Source: Bacillus sp. CHD6a | GTDB lineage: Bacteria; Bacillota; Bacilli; Bacillales; Bacillaceae_I | Direction: 5' to 3' | NCBI RefSeq assembly: GCF_001293645.1 | Contig: NZ_LBMD01000001.1 | Span: 310,001-374,000, forward strand | DNA: 64,000 nt | In this document: positions 25,363 to 32,593 of the stretch, in pieces | How the letters are laid out: each line of letters begins with the position of its first letter | How positions within the stretch are numbered: position 1 is the first letter of the stretch | Notes under the pieces: generated by a model | What the model was told of the DNA's origin: nothing | Seen by the model: the letters and a program-made list of their open reading frames with translations, nothing else | Databases searched by the model: none | Program-made: the position numbers and the translations under genes

Positions 25363-26058
25363 TTGACTATGTTTTTTGCCATCCATATATTTTTTTAAGT
25401 TTTTCATTACTAGATTCATTACTTCCTGGTATTCGTCATCACCAAAGATATCATATAACACTTTATAATCATTATAGACATCAAGTAGCCCATCAATAAT
25501 CCTTTGGTATTCCTTATTGTATTCTTCTTTTTTAAAATGTTTGTTTGATCCAGTCATCGGATTATACAACTCCAAGCTTGTATTTTCTTTGTTGAACATA
25601 TAGGACAATCCAAGTTTGTGGATAAGAATTTCAGCATGTTCGTGATGGACAACCATGGTCAATTCTTCCTCTCCTGCTTCCAACCATTCCCCATCAGACA
25701 ATCTTGTCAATTCATAAATGATGTCTTCCCATGAGTCTTCCTTGTACCGCCAGATTTCCGTGCGGAAACCGACTATTTTAAATAATTCTTTGCCATAACC
25801 TGCAACATGGACAATATCACCTATAAAATACATATACTTGATATCAAGTCGTTCGGTTACCAGAACTTTTCCTTCATATTCAGATACAAAGGCGAGCGTT
25901 TCTTCTTGATATAACCCGTCACTTGAATTTACTTCATATACATAAGCACCATCTATTTGCTTCATGTCCGTCACTTTACCGACAGTTCCATAGATGGTGA
26001 TGACGACAATGTCACCGATTTTATATTTTGGCTTGTTTGGTTTCTTGTTCTTCCCCAT
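25351..26058 (-). CDS. Uncharacterised protein with two SH3/KOW-like segments
   Basis: 235 residues from ATG 26058 (GGGGAG seven bases upstream; the ATG at 26073 has no ribosome site). Two similar beta-rich blocks, YKIGDIVVITIYGTVGKVTD and YFIGDIVHVAGYGKELFKIV, suggest duplicated small barrel domains; a helical C-terminal half follows (YQRIIDGLLDVYNDYKVLYD). No signal or membrane segment. I do not recognise a named family. Confidence 0.6.
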   Translation of the reverse strand: MGKNKKPNKPKYKIGDIVVITIYGTVGKVTDMKQIDGAYVYEVNSSDGLYQEETLAFVSEYEGKVLVTERLDIKYMYFIGDIVHVAGYGKELFKIVGFRTEIWRYKEDSWEDIIYELTRLSDGEWLEAGEEELTMVVHHEHAEILIHKLGLSYMFNKENTSLELYNPMTGSNKHFKKEEYNKEYQRIIDGLLDVYNDYKVLYDIFGDDEYQEVMNLVMKNLKKYMDGKKHSQLEK

Positions 26059-26243
26059 ATAATTTCTCCCCATTTATCACTGTGGCTTTGATAGTAATGT
26101 AGTATATGCAGCAAGATGCCAACTCGCCAAAGTGTTAGGGCAAAAAGTAGTTGCACCAATGTGTTTATAGGCGGCTGTCCTTATTAGTCTCTTTTTCAGT
26201 AACCGGATGAAAAAATAAAAACTTGTGCGGTTTGACTGAACTA

Positions 26244-26315
26244 CGCTGTTCCTTTCCGCAAATGGCTTCGCTTCCGCGGGACGGTGCTTTAGCTTCCTCT
26301 CTGCGCTGGTGGCCA
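26244..26315 (-). repeat. GC-rich structured repeat, truncated and decayed copy
   Basis: CGCTGTTCCTTTCCGCAAAT and GGCTTCGCTTCCGCGGGA match the left end of the full copy at 26463, ending in GGCCACTGAAAAAGTCTTGA, a junction word shared with the next copy. Confidence 0.6.
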
Positions 26316-26351
26316 CTGAAAAAGTCTTGATTTTTGTATTTTTTATAGACA

Positions 26352-26423
26352 CCGCTGTTGATTTCCGCAAATGGCTTCGCTTTCCTAGGGGCTGACGTGA
26401 GCCTCCTTCGGCTTCGCCGAGGC
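26352..26423 (-). repeat. GC-rich structured repeat, truncated copy
   Basis: Shares CCGCTGTTGATTTCCGCAAA and TGGCTTCGCTTTCCTAGGGG with the full copy, but is cut short after GGCTTCGCCGAGG. The 36-bp junction (CACTGAAAAAGTCTTGATTT onward) repeats the one before it, so this looks like a tandem duplication of a roughly 110-bp unit. Confidence 0.7.
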
Positions 26424-26462
26424 CACTGAAAAAGTCTTGATTTTAGTATTTTTATATACACC

Positions 26463-26590
26463 GCTGTTGATTTCCGCAAATGGCTTCGCTTTCCTAGGGG
26501 CGCTGCTGGAGCCTCCTCGGCTTCGCCTGTGGGGTCTCCACCTACCGCTAGCTCCCTCAGGAGTCTTCGCCTTTTGCTCCAATCAACAGC
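26463..26590 (-). repeat. GC-rich structured repeat, full copy, about 128 bp
   Basis: Bounded by perfect 10-bp inverted repeats, GCTGTTGATT (26463-26472) and AATCAACAGC (26581-26590). The interior is GC-rich in an AT-rich genome and full of short self-complementary words (CGGCTTCGCC, CTCCTCGG). Contains no credible gene. Full copies also occur at 26723, 42293, 52327 and 52660. Confidence 0.85.
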
Positions 26591-26624
26591 TAGGAATATA
26601 TAAAAACTTTATTTTATCAGTGTT

Positions 26625-26706
26625 TCAGTGGCCTCGCTTCGCCTGTGGGGTCTCCACTTAGCGCTATCTCCCTCAGGAGTCTCCGCCTTTTGCTCCAATC
26701 CACAGC
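26625..26706 (-). repeat. GC-rich structured repeat, right-end partial copy
   Basis: Starts at CCTCGCTTCGCCTGTGGGG and ends TGCTCCAATCCACAGC, matching the right two-thirds of the full copy. It lies about 35 bp after the full copy; the same full-plus-partial pair occurs at 52327-52567. Confidence 0.75.
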
Positions 26707-26722
26707 TAGAATTTGGCACCTT

Positions 26723-26848
26723 GTTGATGTAGTGGAAGGCGCGCAGACGCCACGCGGGAGGAAGGGACAGGTGAGACCCAGGAAGGCGAAGCCTGAGGAG
26801 GCTCAGGGACCGCCCGCAGGCAAGCGAAGCGCCTGGAACGGAAATCAA
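26723..26848 (+). repeat. GC-rich structured repeat, full copy, opposite orientation
   Basis: TTGATGTAGTGGAAGGCG at one end and CGCCTGGAACGGAAATCAA at the other, 126 bp. It is inverted relative to the copies just upstream, so the locus can form a large stem-loop. Protein-like frames here are repeat artefacts. Confidence 0.85.
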
Positions 26849-26909
26849 CTGGATTTGTACTTATCAAAAAAAAAATGCACCCTCATAAAAGGTACACTTT
26901 AACTAGCTA

Positions 26910-27128
26910 TTAAACTTCCTCTTCATATAACTCCCAAGCTTTATCAAAGGTAGACATGTTCTCTAGGTACTGTCCGTTCATTTCTAAATAGTTGCTGATT
27001 TCATGATAGTCCTCTGAATTTTTAGGAAAACTATGATCATCATAAGCATGATTTGCAAATATACTGATGTCATCTTTTTTCAAAGCATGACGAAACTTCA
27101 TTAAATAATGGTAAAACGACTTTCTCAA
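26910..27128 (-). CDS. yozE: YozE family protein (UPF0346)
   Basis: 72 residues. MRKSFYHYLMKFRHALKKDD, ISIFANHAYDDHSFPKNS and YHEISNYLEMNG match YozE, a small helical protein of the YozE SAM-like fold; function unknown. It lies between yokU and the repeat cluster, in the B. subtilis order. Confidence 0.92.
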   Translation of the reverse strand: MRKSFYHYLMKFRHALKKDDISIFANHAYDDHSFPKNSEDYHEISNYLEMNGQYLENMSTFDKAWELYEEEV

Positions 27129-27148
27129 AACACATCCACACCCATTTT

Positions 27149-27181
27149 TTTACCCTCATTCTACATTAGAATGAGGGTAAA
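27149..27181. other. Perfect 15-bp hairpin between yokU and yozE without a U-tract
   Basis: TTTACCCTCATTCTA (27149-27163), loop CAT, TAGAATGAGGGTAAA (27167-27181). On the minus strand, the direction of both flanking genes, it is followed by A and not T, so it is not a standard terminator. It may stabilise or process the yokU-yozE transcript. Confidence 0.6.
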
Positions 27182-27190
27182 GGACAACCT

Positions 27191-27469
27191 TTAGCTTGAA
27201 AAGTCAAAGTAGTTTCTTTTTAACAATCGAGGTTTAGCCATTAGCTCCTTGTAGCTTAGCTCCGCTTCTAATTCCTTCGTGTTGATCAAAAACAATTGAT
27301 CTTCTATTTCCTTTACAGTCGTGTCTTCTTGATATTCCATTCCGCAGTCCCCACAATAGACAGAGGGTGTTTCGGTTATCGTGACGGCTTTTGTACCATC
27401 AGGCAGCTCCCAATATACTGTACCCGATGAAGTTGTTGCTTGTGAGCTTTCACACCAATTGCATTTCAT
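27191..27469 (-). CDS. yokU: YokU family zinc-finger protein
   Basis: 92 residues. Two CxxC knuckles (MKCNWCESS and VYCGDCGMEY) form a putative zinc ribbon, followed by a helical tail. The YokU/YgiT-like MqsA N-terminal fold is known from antitoxin-type regulators, but no toxin partner is present. GGAGGG six bases before ATG 27469. Directly downstream of kamA (11 bp), so probably co-transcribed. Confidence 0.85.
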   Translation of the reverse strand: MKCNWCESSQATTSSGTVYWELPDGTKAVTITETPSVYCGDCGMEYQEDTTVKEIEDQLFLINTKELEAELSYKELMAKPRLLKRNYFDFSS

Positions 27470-27480
27470 CAAGCACCCTC

Positions 27481-28902
27481 CTAACTGGATTCACTTTGTT
27501 TTCCTTCGTCATCAACAAGAAATTTCTTCTGCTGTGCTTGGAATTTCTTTTCTTTTAATTCATCCCGTTTGTCGCGTTTATCCTTTAAAGAAGAATGTTC
27601 TGGGTTTGTTTCATAGTCCTTACGTCGGTTCAAACGATTTAACCCTTCTGGAACGAGATTGAATTGAGAATCATTCATTAGTGCTGCGATCCCAATATTC
27701 GAACGCTTATCCTCCATGTTTGCGTATATCTCACCAAAATAGGCTTCCGCTCTTCCCGGGACATAATTTTCCGGTTCCGGATAAGTGGCAATAACCCCTT
27801 CAAAGTTTCTTAACACTACTTTATTCGCACTTTGTGAGATAATATAATTCGGTTGAACGGCAATTTTTCCTCCTCCGCCTGGAGCATCCACTACAAAAGT
27901 AGGTACCGCATAGCCGCTCGTATGTCCGCGTAACCCTTCAATAATTTCAAGTCCTTTTGAAATGGGGGCTCTAAAATGTCCGATCCCTTCAGAAAGGTCA
28001 CATTGATAAATATAGTAAGGCCTTACACGTATTTTCACTAGATCATGCATCAACTTTTTCATAATAGGCACACTGTCATTGATTCCTGCTAAAATGACGG
28101 CTTGATTTCCTACTGGTACGCCTGCATTAACGAGCATTTCACATGCGAGTTTAGATTCTTCTGTTATTTCAATAGAAGTATTAAAGTGTGTATTTAACCA
28201 CACAGGGTGATACTTCTTTAATATGTTGCAAAGGTTCTCTGTAATTCGTTGAGGAAACACGACGGGTGCCCTAGTTCCGATCCGGATTATTTCAAGATGG
28301 GGGATGGCACGCAGGTTTTTCAGAATGTATTCAAGAATCTGGTCATTAATTAGTAAACCGTCTCCACCTGAAATTAGACAGTCCCGGATTTGATCATTGG
28401 ATGCAATGTAGGCTATGGCAGCATCCAATTGTTTTTTGGGTACTCCCATACCAATTTGGCCGGAGAATCTTCTTCTTGTACAGTAGCGGCAGTACATGGA
28501 GCACTGGTTGGTAACTAAAAATAAAACTCTATCCGGGTAACGGTGCGTCAGGCCTGGAACTGGGGAATCTTCATCCTCATGAAGAGGGTCTTCCAAATCG
28601 TACTTTGTTTTGTAGATTTCTTTTGAAATTGGCACAGATTGCATCCTTATAGGGCATCGTGGATCATCTGGATTCATTAACGAAGCATAATATGGCGTTA
28701 TATTTAAAGGAATGGTTTTAGTGGAGATCTTTACCCCTTCCTCTTCTTCCGGTGTTAAGTTAATAACTTTCTTTAAATCTTCAAGTGTTCGGATGGTATT
28801 GGTCAACTGCCAGATCCAATCATTCCATTGTTCTTCGGTTACATCTTTCCAAAGTTCAAATTCACTCCAATGCCGTTTGGGCTTATATAGATCCATTTTC
28901 AT
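27481..28902 (-). CDS. kamA: L-lysine 2,3-aminomutase
   Basis: 473 residues, radical-SAM and PLP enzyme. The radical-SAM cluster is CSMYCRYCTRRRFSG (CxxxCxxC); the PLP lysine lies in FVVDAPGGGGKIAV-type context, with DAPGGGGK seen. It converts L-lysine to L-beta-lysine. GGAGGAG precedes the ATG. A consensus sigma-54 promoter lies 27 bp upstream of the start, and the upstream gene is a sigma-54 activator. Known in B. thuringiensis: kamA transcription depends on sigma-54 and sigma-K. In B. subtilis (yodO) the orthologue is sporulation-controlled. Confidence 0.96.
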   Translation of the reverse strand: MKMDLYKPKRHWSEFELWKDVTEEQWNDWIWQLTNTIRTLEDLKKVINLTPEEEEGVKISTKTIPLNITPYYASLMNPDDPRCPIRMQSVPISKEIYKTKYDLEDPLHEDEDSPVPGLTHRYPDRVLFLVTNQCSMYCRYCTRRRFSGQIGMGVPKKQLDAAIAYIASNDQIRDCLISGGDGLLINDQILEYILKNLRAIPHLEIIRIGTRAPVVFPQRITENLCNILKKYHPVWLNTHFNTSIEITEESKLACEMLVNAGVPVGNQAVILAGINDSVPIMKKLMHDLVKIRVRPYYIYQCDLSEGIGHFRAPISKGLEIIEGLRGHTSGYAVPTFVVDAPGGGGKIAVQPNYIISQSANKVVLRNFEGVIATYPEPENYVPGRAEAYFGEIYANMEDKRSNIGIAALMNDSQFNLVPEGLNRLNRRKDYETNPEHSSLKDKRDKRDELKEKKFQAQQKKFLVDDEGKQSESS

Positions 28903-28928
28903 TTCTATCTCCTCCCTAATCTACACCA

Positions 28929-28945
28929 TGCAATAACCGTGCCAA
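28929..28945 (-). promoter_or_regulatory. Sigma-54 (-24/-12) promoter of kamA
   Basis: Minus strand TTGGCACGGTTATTGCA matches the consensus TTGGCACGNNNNTTGCW at every fixed position with correct spacing. The GC of the -12 element lies 27 bp from the kamA ATG. Activation would come from the enhancer-binding protein encoded immediately upstream. Confidence 0.92.
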
Positions 28946-28998
28946 CTACGCTGATGCCCAGTTATTACTTATATATGTAGAATAGGAGAAACTTGTTA

Positions 28999-30411
28999 TT
29001 AATCTGCCTGACGAATTTTCGGCACTTCAATAGGATTAGATTTCTCTTCCATTTTAGCAAGTTTGTATTGAAGGGTCTGACGTGGAATATCCAATATCTT
29101 TGCTGCTTTCATTACATTCCCACCTGTCTGGTCCATGGCATTTTGTATCATGGATTCTTCTGTCTTCTGTAATTCTGTCCTTAATGATCCAAGATTTTTG
29201 GCGGTAGAAGATTGCTGTTTTTTTCTGTTAAGTTTTGCAGGGAGATGTTTAGTAGCTATGGTTTCTTTTTTTGATTTTAATAGGACATATTCTATTGTAT
29301 TGATAAATTCTCTTACATTACCTGGCCAATGATAAGAACGAAACATTTCTCCAATTGCACGAGGCAACTGATAAGAAATTCTTGTTTGCAAATTCTTTTC
29401 CAATAGGAGGTGAATGTCATGTGGTCGTTCTCTTAATGGAGGGATATATATCGGGCAAGTATTTAATCGATAATATAAGTCATTTCTAAATGATCCATTC
29501 TCTACACATGACTCAGGAGACTCATTCATTGCCGTAATTATTCTAACGTCTACTTTAATGGTAACTGTTCCACCAACTCTCCTTATAAATCCATCTTCCA
29601 GGACTCTCAGCAGTTTTGCCTGCAATTCTAGTGGCATAGAATTCATTTCATCAAGGAATAAGGTTCCACCTGATGCCAATTCAAAAAGTCCTTTACGGTC
29701 AACTGCACCGGTGTAACTGCCTTTTTCTGTTCCAAACAGAATGCTCTCAAGCAATGTAGCGGGTATCGCTCCGCAATTTTGTGCAATAAATGGTCCACTT
29801 TTTCTAGGAGATTGATGGTGTATTCCTTGGGCGATAATTTCTTTTCCTGTCCCTGTTTCTCCCCAAATAACAACAGGTAATAACGAAGATGCGAATAACA
29901 TGGCGTCTTGAAGCATAGACACACAATCAGGATCTTCCGTGATAAAATCATCAAAAGTGTAGAATGCTTGAAAAGATGAAACCTTCTTTGATCCTTCTGA
30001 CCTATTAATCTTGGCTTGTAAGTCCATTAGTTTATTAGATAGTGTGTTTAAGTGTCCATAATTCTTGGCAATTTCCACAGCACCTAAAAGATTGTCTCCC
30101 TTAAGGATTGGAATAGTAGTATTCACCGTTTCAAGCAACTGCCCTTTTTTATTTTCATATCGTTGATTTTCATGATAGATCGGTTTTTTCGTTTTAAGTA
30201 CCTTCAGTAATGTACTGGTTTCTTCCGTCAAAGAAGGGAAAACATGCAAAAGATGTTTTCCTAATACCTCCTCCACATTCATACCATCATAGCCCGCTGC
30301 CACCTTGTTATAATAGATCGTTATACCGTCCTTATCTACTGCGTGAATAGCCTCTTCAATTCCATCTAAAATTGCCATCAACATTTCTTTTGATAGTGTG
30401 TGTGTTTGCAT
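28999..30411 (-). CDS. kamR: Sigma-54-dependent transcriptional activator of the kam locus (KamR type)
   Basis: 470 residues. N-terminal PAS sensor (AILDGIEEAIHAVDKDGITI), central AAA+ domain with Walker A GETGTGKEIIAQGI, sigma-54 loop GSYTGAVDRKG (variant of GAFTGA) and Walker B GGTLFLDEMNSM, and a C-terminal Fis-type helix-turn-helix (NVMKAAKILDIPRQTLQYKL). ATG 30411 with AGGTG is preferred over the frame from 30459, which overlaps ablB. RocR-like architecture. Co-directional with ablB and kamA; the kamA sigma-54 promoter is the obvious target. The PAS ligand is unknown. Confidence 0.9.
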   Translation of the reverse strand: MQTHTLSKEMLMAILDGIEEAIHAVDKDGITIYYNKVAAGYDGMNVEEVLGKHLLHVFPSLTEETSTLLKVLKTKKPIYHENQRYENKKGQLLETVNTTIPILKGDNLLGAVEIAKNYGHLNTLSNKLMDLQAKINRSEGSKKVSSFQAFYTFDDFITEDPDCVSMLQDAMLFASSLLPVVIWGETGTGKEIIAQGIHHQSPRKSGPFIAQNCGAIPATLLESILFGTEKGSYTGAVDRKGLFELASGGTLFLDEMNSMPLELQAKLLRVLEDGFIRRVGGTVTIKVDVRIITAMNESPESCVENGSFRNDLYYRLNTCPIYIPPLRERPHDIHLLLEKNLQTRISYQLPRAIGEMFRSYHWPGNVREFINTIEYVLLKSKKETIATKHLPAKLNRKKQQSSTAKNLGSLRTELQKTEESMIQNAMDQTGGNVMKAAKILDIPRQTLQYKLAKMEEKSNPIEVPKIRQAD

Positions 30412-30424
30412 AATGTTCACCTGC

Positions 30425-31312
30425 CTATTTCTCGGCAACTGGCGCCAATTTTTGGGCATCCATTAAAGAAAGGTCTTTACTCCAAACATTCATATCTTCT
30501 ATCTTATCGAAAATATAACAGTTGTTTTTTAGCCTTCCTTTATAGGTGTAATCCAGATTGTGTAAAACGGCATTCATTCCAAATGAGAGAGCCCTGGCGA
30601 TGGAATAACTGCAATAAATTTGCCTTTTTACTAATTCTGCTTCCAATCCACGAATCAAGGAATTCATGTAACCGCCTTTACGTTTGGAAGGAGAGGTGGC
30701 ACAGTCCGTAATTTCAGCATTCTTATAAGTAGTATTCATGTCGGCTGATGCTGCTGCGATTATTTCACCTTTCTCCTCTAAAAGCATAAAGATTGTATTT
30801 CCATCTATTTGTTCCTTTATATAATTCGGGTCTTCAATAGGTACAGGATAAATAGCAAATACGTTTTTGTAAAAAATCGATAAGGCTTTTGCATCTTTTG
30901 CCTCTGCCACTCGCATTGTCAAATTTGGGTCTAGAGCTACTTCCTTTTGCTTCCTTTTTTTCCATACAGATTCAAGGATACTATCTTCTTCACACCATTT
31001 ATCACTGTTATAGCGATTAACATGCTTATATTTACATAAAAAGTATCCTTCCCCACCAAGAAAATATCCAGGAACAGAAGCTTCTAAAAGAAATCCTCTT
31101 TCCATTAGTGCAGGAACATAATCTTTTCTTGATTTGATAATTACTTTCTCCAGATATAACTGATTGCTACATTCTTCAATGCATTGCAAGATGTGATCTA
31201 CATTACCTCTGAAATCTTCTATTTTTAGTCTTTTATTATAATGATCCTCATAAGCGTTCAAATAGATAGTGTCATTCTTGACTAATAAGGTTTTGCTTGT
31301 TTTTGTATTCAT
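30425..31312 (-). CDS. ablB: Beta-lysine N6-acetyltransferase
   Basis: 295 residues, GNAT fold in the C-terminal half (LTMRVAEAKDAKALSIFYKN, CATSPSKRKGGYMNSLIRGL, YSIARALSFGMNAVLHNLDY). This matches AblB/YodP, the partner of AblA (KamA), which acetylates beta-lysine to N6-acetyl-beta-lysine, a compatible solute in archaea and some Bacilli. First gene of ablB-kamR, 13 bp before kamR. In B. subtilis the orthologue yodP directly precedes kamA; here kamR lies between. Confidence 0.92.
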   Translation of the reverse strand: MNTKTSKTLLVKNDTIYLNAYEDHYNKRLKIEDFRGNVDHILQCIEECSNQLYLEKVIIKSRKDYVPALMERGFLLEASVPGYFLGGEGYFLCKYKHVNRYNSDKWCEEDSILESVWKKRKQKEVALDPNLTMRVAEAKDAKALSIFYKNVFAIYPVPIEDPNYIKEQIDGNTIFMLLEEKGEIIAAASADMNTTYKNAEITDCATSPSKRKGGYMNSLIRGLEAELVKRQIYCSYSIARALSFGMNAVLHNLDYTYKGRLKNNCYIFDKIEDMNVWSKDLSLMDAQKLAPVAEK

Positions 31313-31381
31313 TGTATCCCCCCTACTAATTGAATTCGCTAAAGAGCCGGAAATTCCCCCATTTTTTTATCAACACCTTTT

Positions 31382-32593
31382 TTATTGAGCAGAATCCGGT
31401 TCATCGGTCAGAAAGCTTTTGTTTCTTATTCCTGATCGTTTAATACGGTAATCTGCAAGAACCTCCACTTCTGCTTCTGAAAAAATCTCATCCCACTTGT
31501 CTTCAAGCTTCTTGAATTTTTTCGGATAAGTACGAAAATATACCTCCCCAAATCCAAAAATATCTGCTTGGTATTCGTCTTGCATTTTTTGAATAGTTGC
31601 CATAATCTTTTCTTCTATATATTTATTTAAAGCCTCTTCATGATTTTCATATGTTTTGATTTTTTCTAAATTTTGATGACATTGTGTTCCTTGTATTTTT
31701 GCCTCTCCACTAATATGTACGTTAATTTTGACTCCCGTTTCTTCCTCTGTCGTTGTCACATCGGAATGAGAATGAATAATACGAATATCCAAAAAATTGT
31801 TTTCTGCCTCGTTACCCTCCATATAACAAGGAATAGTTAGGCTTGTCCTGCTAAGCCCTTGTGTCCAGAGGTAGTCTCTAGCTTCTTCGCGAGATAAAAA
31901 TCCAATCAATTTATCTTTCTTAAAAACGGATAGACCGGAAATAACAACAATGGAATCCAACTCTGTCTTTGAATTTTGTTCAATATTTTTTCCTGCTTCG
32001 GGTTTTCCTACAATTGAAACAGCACTTGTCACAGGGTGTCGACCCTTTGAAGTCAAAGAAGAAATGAAGTCTGTAAGGCGTACGTAAGGATCTCCTCCCC
32101 ATTCTTCTAAATAGACTTCAATTTGCTTATGTACCTTAATGGATGGTACTAACTCTAAAGGATAGGTTGTTTTTACAATATCAGAAGCTTTTGTTCCTCT
32201 AGATATTAGAATGTTGAAGTCATTTCGGAATTCTCCCGTTCTTTCCAAGAAGTCCAAGACATCGCCGACACCATCCTTAGCGAGTAATTCATCGATGACA
32301 ATTATTCTAGTGTGGGAATAGATCAGTTTTCTAGAAAGTCCTACGTTCATTCTTTCAGATAATTCAGCGAGTGAATTCCCTTCCTCTTGAAAAGTAATGA
32401 CCGGTGTCCCGCTACCTGGCTGATCTGCAGATAGTTGTGGTGCATTTATAGTCTCAACAGTGACACGAAATTTAGCCTTATCTCCCTTTTCAATGGCAAT
32501 CCCTGTGACAATGGAAATTTCATTTAGCTCAACCTTGTCCCAGCATCCGGTCAATAAAATTAAAACGGAGCATATACATAACCATTTCCTCAT
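31382..32593 (-). CDS. Germinant receptor C subunit, Ger(x)C lipoprotein
   Basis: 403 residues. Signal and lipobox LILLTGCWDKVELNEISIVT, then the three-domain Ger(x)C fold (RDFGEL-type segments; FGEVYFRTYPKKFKKLEDKW near the C-terminus). It is a membrane-anchored lipoprotein on the outer face of the spore inner membrane. The ATG overlaps the A-subunit stop (ATGA) with AAGGGG upstream. Last gene of the D-B-A-C operon. Confidence 0.93.
   Translation of the reverse strand: MRKWLCICSVLILLTGCWDKVELNEISIVTGIAIEKGDKAKFRVTVETINAPQLSADQPGSGTPVITFQEEGNSLAELSERMNVGLSRKLIYSHTRIIVIDELLAKDGVGDVLDFLERTGEFRNDFNILISRGTKASDIVKTTYPLELVPSIKVHKQIEVYLEEWGGDPYVRLTDFISSLTSKGRHPVTSAVSIVGKPEAGKNIEQNSKTELDSIVVISGLSVFKKDKLIGFLSREEARDYLWTQGLSRTSLTIPCYMEGNEAENNFLDIRIIHSHSDVTTTEEETGVKINVHISGEAKIQGTQCHQNLEKIKTYENHEEALNKYIEEKIMATIQKMQDEYQADIFGFGEVYFRTYPKKFKKLEDKWDEIFSEAEVEVLADYRIKRSGIRNKSFLTDEPDSAQ

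Noticed and set aside
26077-26902. Several overlapping frames of 60-100 codons through the GC-rich repeats
   Set aside because: They recur with every repeat copy, lack ribosome sites and translate repeat DNA; they are composition artefacts.
27149-27181. Intrinsic terminator of yokU
   Set aside because: The transcribed strand continues with A, not T, after the stem.
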